Origin: Gallionella sp. UBA4737
GTDB lineage: Bacteria > Pseudomonadota > Gammaproteobacteria > Burkholderiales > Gallionellaceae
Length of the DNA stretch: 10,634 bases
NCBI GenBank assembly: GCA_002403995.1
Contig: DHIV01000081.1
Span: 1 to 10,634 of the forward strand
Reading direction: 5' to 3'
A program made the position numbers and the translations under genes. Below are positions 1 to 6,103 of this stretch, one piece after another. The notes under the pieces were generated by a model, which had not been told where the DNA came from, did no database searches, and was given only the letters and a program-made list of their open reading frames with translations. Position 1 is the first letter of the stretch; the number at the start of each line of letters is the position of its first letter.

Positions 1-101
1 CCGGTTTTAATCAAGGCCTCCTGGTGTCGTTTCTCGATGACGCCATCGGCCGTGCTGGCGGCAGGATTGAGAATGGTGGTATCGCGGTTTTTTTGGGGCA
101 T
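1..101 (-). CDS. 5' end of an unidentified gene, truncated by the window edge
   Basis: Reading the minus strand from an ATG at 101 gives about 33 codons without a stop to the window edge, beginning MPQKNRDTTILNPAAS. A strong Shine-Dalgarno sequence, AGAGGAAGG, sits 3 nt before the ATG, which is the main reason to believe this start. The visible peptide is polar, has no signal sequence and no membrane segment, and contains a Lys/Glu/Arg-rich stretch near its end, so the product is probably cytoplasmic. I do not recognise the family. It lies downstream of the kinase/regulator operon on the same strand but 428 nt from it, so it probably has its own promoter. The gene is real with fair confidence; its function is unknown. 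Confidence 0.6.
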   Translation of the reverse strand, partial: MPQKNRDTTILNPAASTADGVIEKRHQEALIKT

Positions 102-529
102 AGCCTTCCTCTGTTATAGCGCGAATAATCTGGCGGATCGCGCGGCGGTGCATGCAACTCCCCCCCGGCTTTTTACCCACGCTGAAGAATGCATGCATAG
201 ACATGCAAGCGCGGGTGGATAGTGGGTCGATGGAGGAAATTTGAGCAGCATGCCGCACGATAGCAATGAAACCGGCCGCGCTCCGTACGTTATCGCACAT
301 TAAGCAGAGATTTTATGCAAAGCGGTTGTGCCAAAGATTAGCCGTGACTGGCTGAGAAAAACTCCTGATGATCAAGAACCCGTACCGTGAGTAATTCGCG
401 GGCAAGTTCCAAGTCCATTCGGTGTCAAAAACCAGGGCGCTGAGCAAGCCGGGCATGCCGGCTATCAATTTGTCTTTGGCAGACCGCCACTGATTTACCG
501 GGCACTTTCCGGGTTATTCAGGCGCCGGC
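102..529. other. Non-coding stretch between the receiver-PAS gene and the partial gene
   Basis: No convincing gene is seen on either strand; the short open frames here lack ribosome binding sites and have irregular composition. It contains two exact copies of the palindrome TGCATGCA (149-156 and 190-197, 41 bp apart) with a related ACATGCAA at 201-208, and a small hairpin (AGCCGG, 5-nt loop, CCGGCT) at 447-463. On the minus strand this must hold the end of the operon transcript and the promoter of the partial gene. No typical -35/-10 pair and no clear intrinsic terminator were found. Confidence 0.5.
149..197. repeat. Paired TGCATGCA palindromes upstream of the partial gene
   Basis: The 8-bp palindrome TGCATGCA occurs at 149-156 and again at 190-197, where it extends to ATGCATGCAT (189-198). 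The 41-bp spacing is close to four helical turns, so both would face the same side of the DNA. They lie 48 and 89 bp upstream of the start codon of the minus-strand gene at 101. They could be operator sites; no regulator can be named from the sequence. Confidence 0.3.
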
Positions 530-1414
530 TTATTCCGGGGCGGTTTCATGGTCAGGGAGCATAGCCTCGGTCACATCCTTGCCGATCCCGCGATAGCCGG
601 TATAGCGACCGGAGGCGTCGAACATCGGTTCCCCGCTCACCATCAGATATTGCCGCGAGCCGTCGGGATTGGTGCGGCTGTAGACAAAATCCAGGAACGG
701 TCGCCTGGCGGCGATGTTAGCCTCGATCACTTCATGCTCGACCGGATTCCAGCGCGGCCCTTGCTCTTTGCCAGAATTTTTGCTTGGATCATTACTGGCG
801 TCTCTACTTGCCTTGTCCAGCGCGGCATCGACCTGGATACCGAGCATTTCATGCACCGGACCGGAGATCTTGGTGAAATGCCCGTTCTCGTCCTGCTCCC
901 AATACCAGTCGGACGACAGCTCGGTCAGGCGGCGAAAGCGTGCTTCGCTCCTTTGCAGTTCGGCGGTCCGTTCCTGCACCGTCTGTTCCAGCACCCTGTT
1001 GTAATTCTCGAGTCTGCTGTATAACAGCCGCACTTCCAGCATGTTATGGATACGCGTCTTCACTTCGACCAGGTCGAACGGTTTGGCGACGAAATCCTTC
1101 GCGCCGGCGGTCAGCGCGCGCAGCTTGTGATCCGGCTGGGCGGTGATAACAAGCACCGGAAGGTAGCCGTCCGGTTCGATTTGCTTGAGCGCCTCCAATA
1201 CCTGGAAGCCATCCATGCCGGGCATCAGCAGATCGAGCAGGATCAGGTCATAGCGGTTTTTGCGATACAGTTCGGAGACCGCATGAGGATCTGTCGCCGA
1301 TGTAACGTTCACATAGCCGGCATCATGCAGCATTTGCTCCAGCAGTTGCACATTGGCTTCCTGATCGTCAACGATCAGTATGCGGGCATTAAGAAATTCT
1401 GGTTTGCTTATCAT
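530..1414 (-). CDS. Response regulator: receiver domain, coiled coil and PAS domain, no output domain
   Basis: 294 aa. Residues 10-125 form a CheY-like receiver: acidic pair Asp16-Asp17, phosphoacceptor Asp61 in LLDLLMPG, Thr91 and Lys111 in VAKPFD. A coiled-coil linker follows (about 125-160) and then a PAS domain with its PAC end (about 160-285; SDWYWEQDENG near the start, GYRGIGKDVTE at the end). The protein stops shortly after the PAS domain, so no HTH, GGDEF, EAL or kinase domain is present. Signal output must go through protein contacts or dimerisation. The start has AGGA 8 nt upstream. It lies 15 nt after the hybrid kinase gene and is the last gene of the operon, so phosphorylation by that kinase is likely (inference). 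Residues 200-222 hold a polar insert rich in Ser, Asp, Asn and Lys within the PAS region. Family assignment is secure; the specific role is unknown. Confidence 0.9.
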   Translation of the reverse strand: MISKPEFLNARILIVDDQEANVQLLEQMLHDAGYVNVTSATDPHAVSELYRKNRYDLILLDLLMPGMDGFQVLEALKQIEPDGYLPVLVITAQPDHKLRALTAGAKDFVAKPFDLVEVKTRIHNMLEVRLLYSRLENYNRVLEQTVQERTAELQRSEARFRRLTELSSDWYWEQDENGHFTKISGPVHEMLGIQVDAALDKASRDASNDPSKNSGKEQGPRWNPVEHEVIEANIAARRPFLDFVYSRTNPDGSRQYLMVSGEPMFDASGRYTGYRGIGKDVTEAMLPDHETAPE

Positions 1415-1429
1415 CGTATTTTCCTGGTT

Positions 1430-3013
1430 TCATTTTTGTGCGGTTTGATTTTTGTCGACTGATCCCATTGCGGAAATTTTCCCCGTTTCAGCAAGCTTCA
1501 GGGCATCGTCCAAAGCATTCATGAATTCATTGACCTTGATCGGTTTGGTCAGATAGCGGAAGAATCCTGCCTGCAAGCCCCTCTCGACATCAAGCGGCAT
1601 CGCATTGGCACTGATGGCAATGACCGGGATGTGCTTCGTTGCCGGGTCTTTGCGCAGGATATTCAGGGCTTCGATCCCGCTGATGCCGGGCAGACCGATG
1701 TCCATCAGGATCACATCCGGGAGATGGACGCGCGCAAGTTCTACGCCGAGGCTGCCATCGTGCGCGCTCAAAATACGCAGACTCTGGTGGTCCCCAATGA
1801 TGTGCTCGATCAGCATCAGGTTGGCCGGGTTGTCTTCCACACAGAGCAGGGTGCGCAACACAGTATCTTCCGTAAATTGCGGCGCAACTTCTGCGCGCCT
1901 GGTATTTCCAGTGGCAGCTTGCGGCGCCGCGTTCCGGATCAGTTCGACCCAGAATTCGCTGCCCACTCCTACAGTGCTTTCCATGCCGATGGTGCCGCCC
2001 ATCATTTCGACCAGTTGCTTGGTTACCACCAGGCCGATACCTGTGCCTTCTTCGGCGCCTGCCTCCTGCCCGAGACGATCGAAAGGGTGGAACAGGCGCT
2101 CCCGCTGTGCCTGAGACAAGCCCATTCCGCTGTCTTTGATGCTCACGCGTATGCGTTCCGGTGTGCTCGAGGTGCACTTCACCTCGACCGTTCCATGCTC
2201 GCGGTTGTATTTGATCGCATTAGTAAGCAGGTTGATCATAACCTGCTTTAGCCGGATTCGATCGGCATCGACAGACCAGGTGTGATCGAATGGGAGAAAG
2301 TTAATCTGGATGCCGCGATTTTGGGATATCGGATCGATCATGGACTGGCATTCGCGCATGACATCGATCAGCGGCACCGGCTCCAGCGACAGCGACAGCT
2401 TGCCGGACTCGACCACCGCGAGATCGAGGATCTCGTTGATCAGTTCCAGCAGAAACCATCCGGCTTTGATGATCTGCTGCAACCTTGCATTCTGGACGTC
2501 TGACGGCGGCGGGTTACTGGTCTCCAGCAACTGCGCAAAGCCCAGGATGGCATTCAGCGGGCTGCGCAGCTCATGGCTCATGCTGGAAAGAAAATCCGAT
2601 TTCGCGAGATTGGCCTTCTCCGCCGCCAGCTTGGCGCTCACCAGCTCGGCTTTTGTCGCCTCGACTTGTTCGGCCAATTGTTGTGCTTCGATTGTAGTGG
2701 TGACCAGGCGTGCGTTCGCTTGCTGCAACATCGTCATGTGTATGTCGGACGCCGCATGTATCGCCTCCGCAACACGGATTTCCTGCTCGCGCGAGGTGGC
2801 TGCCCCTTCGCGCAAATGGGCTTCGCCTTCCCGAACCTGCGCCGCTTTCTCTCGCTTGAGCATGGCCACTTCATCGTCAATGACAGAACTTTCCCGGCGC
2901 CTTCTATCACCTCCACGGACTATGTGTTGTAACCTGTCCTTGCCGTGCCTGGTCACGCCAGGCTGTCCTGAAGCATCGGTGACAGAAGCTCCGCTTCTGC
3001 CATATCTGTTCAT
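1430..3013 (-). CDS. Soluble hybrid sensor histidine kinase with C-terminal receiver
   Basis: Numbering is from the upstream ATG at 3031 (533 aa). I prefer the ATG at 3013 (527 aa), which has GGAG 7 nt upstream; the 3031 start has only a weak GGAA. Order of domains: a long charged coiled coil (about 50-145); a HisKA domain with His153 in SMSHELRSPLN; an HATPase_c domain with N box NLLTNAIKYN (Asn271), G1 box DSGMGL (300-305), F box FHPF and G2 box GTGIGL (329-334); then a receiver (about 393-515) with Glu399-Asp400, phosphoacceptor Asp444 in LMDIGLPG, Ser474 and Lys496. No membrane segment or PAS/GAF sensor is visible, so it acts in the cytoplasm and probably receives its signal through the coiled coil from a partner. 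The KaiC-like protein encoded just upstream is the obvious candidate, by analogy with SasA reading KaiC in cyanobacteria (inference). All catalytic motifs look intact. Confidence 0.93.
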   Translation of the reverse strand: MNRYGRSGASVTDASGQPGVTRHGKDRLQHIVRGGDRRRRESSVIDDEVAMLKREKAAQVREGEAHLREGAATSREQEIRVAEAIHAASDIHMTMLQQANARLVTTTIEAQQLAEQVEATKAELVSAKLAAEKANLAKSDFLSSMSHELRSPLNAILGFAQLLETSNPPPSDVQNARLQQIIKAGWFLLELINEILDLAVVESGKLSLSLEPVPLIDVMRECQSMIDPISQNRGIQINFLPFDHTWSVDADRIRLKQVMINLLTNAIKYNREHGTVEVKCTSSTPERIRVSIKDSGMGLSQAQRERLFHPFDRLGQEAGAEEGTGIGLVVTKQLVEMMGGTIGMESTVGVGSEFWVELIRNAAPQAATGNTRRAEVAPQFTEDTVLRTLLCVEDNPANLMLIEHIIGDHQSLRILSAHDGSLGVELARVHLPDVILMDIGLPGISGIEALNILRKDPATKHIPVIAISANAMPLDVERGLQAGFFRYLTKPIKVNEFMNALDDALKLAETGKISAMGSVDKNQTAQK

Positions 3014-3041
3014 CAGCGAGCTCCACCACATGATCGTTCCG

Positions 3042-4481
3042 TTACGGGCTGACTGCGGGCCGGCCGGTCATGATCCCGGAATAACCGGATAAGGATTTGC
3101 CCACAACGATGCCTTCGTCGGCGATGTCGTACTGGCGGATATCCTTGCTGTGCTCGCTGCCACGGACCTTGACGACCGAGAAGACGCGTTTGAACTGGCC
3201 TTCGATTTCGGTATAGCGCTGCACGATGATCGCGTCAGCGAGGAAGGCGCTGCCAAACGGGCTGAATCTCAAATCTGTGTAGCGGTCCTCCAGTTCCGAA
3301 GTCATCAGTATGGTCACACCCATGCCGGTAAGCTCGGCTACCATCCGGTACAGCGATCCGCGAAAATCTTCGCTGAATTCGGGCGCCAGCGCCAGCTCGA
3401 ATCCGGACAAGGAGTCTATGACGACGCGCTTTGCCTTCATTCGGCTAATCATCGCTTTCAAATCATGCATGGTTTCATCGATCGACAGATCCAGGGAACG
3501 CGTGTCGATCACCCCCACTTGTCCAGCCCCGATCATCTCATGCAGCTTGTTGCTCAGCAGTTGGCTGGGGCTTTTCTCAAACGCCGCGATCACACCGGGT
3601 TCGCCCCTGCGCACACCCTCGGCGAGGAATTGCGTCGACAATATGGTCTTCCCCGAACCGGATGGCCCGACCAGCAGCAGCGAATATCCCGCCGGCAAAC
3701 CGCCGCCCAGCATTTCGTCCAGACCGGGCACGCCCATCGCGACACGCTCGTCACCGGTGGATATCTTTGCGCCTTGCTGGATGATCGCGCGAGGAAAAAC
3801 CTGGATCCCCTGATCATTGATACGGAACGTATGCAAACCCGGCGCCTGGGCTTGTCCGCGCATCTTGACCACTTGTATCTTGCGCACCAGAGAATTGCGG
3901 TGCAGATTTTGCGTAAGCCACAGAATGCCATCCGCCACGGTAAAGATAGGACTGGCCTCCGATTCCGGCGCCAAGTATTCTCCGATCAAGAATGTGGTTG
4001 CCTGCCAACTCGTCATTTGCATGCCCAGTTGCTGGATGAACTTCTGCAGATTGGACGCGCCATTTTCCCGGCCCTTTACGGTCTGCGCGACCGATCGAAA
4101 CGAATCGACGAATACGAAGCGCGGATCAAAGTCTCTCACTTCCTTGGTGATGTGTGACATCACGTGATCAAAATCCCCATCCAGAAGGTCCGTGGCCAGG
4201 TTGATGAAGCGGATCGATTCATTGACTTTGTTGACATCAAAAAACGGGAATTGCTGTTGGTAACGGAGCATCTTCAACGCGGGTTCCCCGAGTACCGTGA
4301 AGAACAGTGCCCGGTTATCCGGGTTTGCCAGCGAGAACATGATCTGGTGAGCGAGCGTTGTTTTTCCGCTTCCCGGCGTGCCTGCAATCAGATTGAACGA
4401 AAATTCCGGCAGGCCGCCCCCCAACAGGTTGTCCAGACCGGGTACGCCGGTTTTCAGGCGATGGATTTTTACCTTGCGCAT
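3042..4481 (-). CDS. KaiC-like double RecA-domain ATPase
   Basis: 479 aa with two tandem KaiC/RecA domains, each opening with the family signature (TGVPGLDNLLGGGLP at 11-25; MGVPGLDEMLGGGLP at 249-263). Walker A motifs are GTPGSGKT (34-41) and GPSGSGKT (272-279). Walker B strands are RFVFVDS (121-127) and RVVIDSL (352-358). Where cyanobacterial KaiC has two adjacent catalytic glutamates after the first domain's strand, this protein has GE (65-66) in domain 1 and EK (302-303) in domain 2. Aligning the C-terminal IIV...YTEIEG segment with KaiC puts Ala412 and Phe413 at the two phosphorylated positions Ser431/Thr432, so autophosphorylation of the clock type is unlikely. There is no kaiA or kaiB here. 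The ATG is preceded by a perfect AAGGAG, and the upstream gene overlaps it by 13 nt. It is probably an ATP-dependent signalling hub for the downstream kinase rather than a clock oscillator. Confidence 0.93.
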   Translation of the reverse strand: MRKVKIHRLKTGVPGLDNLLGGGLPEFSFNLIAGTPGSGKTTLAHQIMFSLANPDNRALFFTVLGEPALKMLRYQQQFPFFDVNKVNESIRFINLATDLLDGDFDHVMSHITKEVRDFDPRFVFVDSFRSVAQTVKGRENGASNLQKFIQQLGMQMTSWQATTFLIGEYLAPESEASPIFTVADGILWLTQNLHRNSLVRKIQVVKMRGQAQAPGLHTFRINDQGIQVFPRAIIQQGAKISTGDERVAMGVPGLDEMLGGGLPAGYSLLLVGPSGSGKTILSTQFLAEGVRRGEPGVIAAFEKSPSQLLSNKLHEMIGAGQVGVIDTRSLDLSIDETMHDLKAMISRMKAKRVVIDSLSGFELALAPEFSEDFRGSLYRMVAELTGMGVTILMTSELEDRYTDLRFSPFGSAFLADAIIVQRYTEIEGQFKRVFSVVKVRGSEHSKDIRQYDIADEGIVVGKSLSGYSGIMTGRPAVSP

Positions 4482-4894
4482 TTTATCTCCTTGCTGGCGC
4501 TATCCGCAGCATCATAGTCCCAAGCCAAACGTAAAATACTGGTGGTTAACTGCTCGCCGATCAACGACGCCAGGATGTCAGTGAAAGTGATCAGTAGCTG
4601 GAGATTTGCTTCGTTGGCATGCGCTGGTGTTTGTCTTTCAAGGCACATTTTTAATTCCGCGAACCGGTGCTCAGCCTGTGTTGAATGCGGGTCGAACTCG
4701 AGCCAGAAATATGATGACTGGGTAAGGACTAGACTTCTCGAGTAAAGCGAATTAAAACCGCCCTCACCCACGATCGAAATGATTTGGGTCGCCATCTGCT
4801 CCCAAATCAAAACCGCGGCATCCGGAATTTTTTTGGTTTGCAATAGCGGTAGATTTTTGATTATCTGGTGCCGAAGCAGATCATTTGTATCCAT
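4469..4894 (-). CDS. Small unassigned protein, first gene of the KaiC-like operon
   Basis: I read the start as the ATG at 4894 (MDTNDLLRHQ, 141 aa). A TTG two codons upstream (4900) is also in frame, but neither has a good Shine-Dalgarno sequence. The protein is soluble, mostly helical in appearance, without a signal peptide, membrane segment or recognisable catalytic motif. The C-terminal third (LITFTDILASLIGEQLTTSILRLAW, about residues 103-127, quoted here only as LASLIGEQLTTSIL) looks like an amphipathic helical pair. Its last codons overlap the start of the KaiC-like gene by 13 nt, which implies translational coupling and a physical or functional partnership. It may be an adaptor for the ATPase, in place of KaiA or KaiB, but it resembles neither. 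It is a coding sequence with good confidence; the function is unknown. Confidence 0.75.
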   Translation of the reverse strand: MDTNDLLRHQIIKNLPLLQTKKIPDAAVLIWEQMATQIISIVGEGGFNSLYSRSLVLTQSSYFWLEFDPHSTQAEHRFAELKMCLERQTPAHANEANLQLLITFTDILASLIGEQLTTSILRLAWDYDAADSASKEIKCAR

Positions 4895-4915
4895 AGGCAA
4901 ATATCCATAGGCAAA
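4888..4915. repeat. Perfect 14-bp tandem duplication across a start codon
   Basis: The plus-strand unit TATCCATAGGCAAA occurs twice back to back (4888-4901 and 4902-4915) without mismatch. On the coding (minus) strand each copy contains TTTGCCTATGGATA, so the ATG start of the small gene at 4894 is duplicated at 4908. As 14 is not a multiple of three, translation from the upstream ATG would run out of frame. This looks like a recent slippage duplication that may change the translation of the operon's first gene. Confidence 0.85.
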
Positions 4916-4933
4916 ACATCAATTGAATTGTTG

Positions 4934-4947
4934 GTCGATATATCGAC
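4934..4947. promoter_or_regulatory. 14-bp perfect palindrome in the leader of the KaiC-like operon
   Basis: GTCGATATATCGAC is a perfect palindrome 40 bp upstream of the operon's first start codon, inside the only intergenic gap (4895-5025) before the operon. Its position fits an operator for the operon. It does not match the FNR or CRP consensus, so no regulator is named. Confidence 0.4.
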
Positions 4948-4984
4948 GTTATATAGAATATAGCCACTACATTGATTCGACATC

Positions 4985-5014
4985 AGTATAGAACAATCGC
5001 TTTGCCGTGCCCAA
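4985..5014 (-). promoter_or_regulatory. Possible sigma-70 promoter of the KaiC-like operon
   Basis: On the minus strand TATACT (4990-4985) is a 5-of-6 match to the -10 hexamer. TTGGGC (5014-5009), 18 nt upstream, is a poor -35 with only TTG conserved. Transcription would begin near 4978, leaving a leader of about 85 nt that contains the palindrome at 4934-4947. Other A/T-rich hexamers nearby (TATATT, TATAAC) are rivals. Confidence 0.3.
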
Positions 5015-5025
5015 TATTTATTCAT

Positions 5026-5823
5026 TCAGTGTTTGTGTTTGCTTAACAATTCGACTTTACGATGAATCGGCAGGCTGTTAACCGATCCTGAGTCGTGGAG
5101 TAGACGGCGAAATTCTTTCTTGACCACGTTGTAACACTCACAGGTACGTGACTCCAATCCCGATCGGTCAATCACTGTGATGTGACCACGGCGGTATCTG
5201 ATCAGACCAGCGCGCTGCAAATTCCCAGCGATTTCCGTGATGCCTTCGCGGCGTACACCCAGCATGGCGGCGATCAATTCCTGTGTTATGGTCAATTCAT
5301 TCGATGTTAATCGATCGAGGGTTACCAGCAGCCATCGGCAAACTTGCTGCTCCACTGAGTGATGCCGATTACAGACCGCAGTTTGGGATATCTGTGTGAT
5401 CAGCGCCTGGGTGTAACGCAGAAACAAATTATGCAATGCGCCACTGCAGCGCCCGCCGGTACGATTGAATTCCTCCATCATCAACCGGGCTGTCAGCCGG
5501 TAACCATGGCCTGCAGTCTGCACGGTGACCCGGCTGGGTGTGGTGATCCCGCCCATGAAAAGTGAAATTCCGAGCATGCCCTCATTGCCCACACCCGCGA
5601 TTTCGGCCGATGCGCCATCCTCCATGACGTAGTGCAGGGACAAAATGGCGGTCGTCGGAAAATAGGCATGATGCAACTGACTATTGGATTCGTAGAGGAC
5701 TTCACCGAGCGGCATCGAGACCAGTTCCAGATGAGGCGAGAGTCGTTCCAGTACTTCCTCAGGCAGCGCGGCGAGGAGATGGTTTTGATTGGGGGAATGC
5801 CGTTCGGACATATTAGCGACCAT
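5026..5823 (-). CDS. Crp/Fnr-family transcriptional regulator (second of a tandem pair)
   Basis: 265 aa. The N-terminal cyclic-nucleotide-binding-like beta barrel (about 20-120; MPLGEVLYES, HAYFPTTAILSL, GVGNEGMLGI) is followed by the long dimer helix and a winged HTH (about 175-218; ITQELIAAMLGVRREGITEIAG, quoted in part as MLGVRREGITEI). The phosphate-binding cassette of cAMP-binding CRP (Arg-Ser-Ala type) is not evident, and there is no N-terminal cysteine cluster as in FNR, so the ligand is unknown. The ATG at 5823 has AGAGG about 8 nt upstream. It is a paralog of the gene at 6104-6814, sharing an M(L)VAN start, LLAALP, the TQTAVCNR-H-VE type segment and the LGVRR-GIT HTH. It lies 280 nt after that gene on the same strand and 131 nt before the KaiC-like operon, with no terminator seen between, so it might be co-transcribed with the operon or regulate it. 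Confidence 0.92.
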   Translation of the reverse strand: MVANMSERHSPNQNHLLAALPEEVLERLSPHLELVSMPLGEVLYESNSQLHHAYFPTTAILSLHYVMEDGASAEIAGVGNEGMLGISLFMGGITTPSRVTVQTAGHGYRLTARLMMEEFNRTGGRCSGALHNLFLRYTQALITQISQTAVCNRHHSVEQQVCRWLLVTLDRLTSNELTITQELIAAMLGVRREGITEIAGNLQRAGLIRYRRGHITVIDRSGLESRTCECYNVVKKEFRRLLHDSGSVNSLPIHRKVELLSKHKH

Positions 5824-5890
5824 GTTCTTGCCTCTTGAGCGTGCAATCGATCAGGATCAAAATCTATCAACAGCGGAACAACTTAAAGGC

Positions 5891-5909
5891 TGTGGCTGTA
5901 ACAGCCACA
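5891..5909. promoter_or_regulatory. 19-bp perfect inverted repeat upstream of a Crp/Fnr gene
   Basis: TGTGGCTGT and its exact complement ACAGCCACA are separated by a single A. It lies 68 bp upstream of the regulator start at 5823 and abuts the -35 of the candidate plus-strand small RNA, so it could act as an operator for either. The half-sites TGTGG/CCACA are 9 bp apart rather than the 6 bp of CRP sites, so it is not a standard CRP box. Confidence 0.45.
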
Positions 5910-5938
5910 TTGATTGTACTCCTAAGACAGGATGTTAT
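5910..5938 (+). promoter_or_regulatory. Possible sigma-70 promoter of the candidate small RNA
   Basis: TTGATT (5910-5915) and TGTTAT (5933-5938) are each 4-of-6 matches to the sigma-70 hexamers, with a 17-bp spacer. They point toward the hairpin and terminator at 5985-6065, predicting a start near 5945. An 8-base TATGTGCG (5936-5943), identical to half of the Crp-like box seen at 6981 and 8333, overlaps the -10. Confidence 0.3.
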
Positions 5939-5944
5939 GTGCGT

Positions 5945-6065
5945 TACCCAACAGAACTTGCCGGGACATCGAGGGAAAATATGCACAGGTGTCCGATCCT
6001 CCCCCTGATGGACACCTGTAGCAACTTGGCCCGGTAACGGCACTCCCGTTCCCGGGCCTTCTTTT
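5945..6065 (+). ncRNA. Candidate small RNA with C-rich hairpin loop and intrinsic terminator
   Basis: About 120 nt, lying opposite the gap between the two regulator genes. Hairpin 1 (5985-6019) has perfect 10-bp arms ACAGGTGTCC/GGACACCTGT. Its top can form three more pairs (ATC/GAT), leaving a loop CTCCCCCT, which resembles an anti-Shine-Dalgarno sequence. Hairpin 2 (6028-6058) is followed by TTCTTTT and is a terminator for the plus strand only. No plus-strand protein gene ends here, which is the main argument for an RNA gene. C-rich loops that pair with ribosome binding sites are known from several proteobacterial small RNAs, and I recall a toxic small RNA family from betaproteobacteria, but I cannot compare sequences. 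The 5' end is a guess based on the weak promoter. Confidence 0.45.
6028..6065 (+). terminator. Rho-independent terminator on the plus strand
   Basis: The 13-nt arms GGCCCGGTAACGG (6028-6040) and CCGTTCCCGGGCC (6046-6058) pair at 12 of 13 positions around a CACTC loop, followed directly by TTCTTTT. On the minus strand the hairpin is followed by AAGTTGCTAC, not a T-run, so it does not serve the upstream regulator gene. Confidence 0.75.
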
Positions 6066-6103
6066 GGCATAAGGGGTCTGCAAACAATTATTGATTGCTG
6101 ATA

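Noticed and set aside
4972..4986. FNR-like site TTGAT-N5-ATCAG upstream of the KaiC-like operon
   Set aside because: The half-sites are 5 bp apart instead of 4 and the right half differs from ATCAA, so it does not meet the FNR consensus.
5789..6037. 82-codon plus-strand open frame ending in the terminator
   Set aside because: It overlaps the start of a clear regulator gene in antisense and has no family features; the terminator is better explained by a small RNA.
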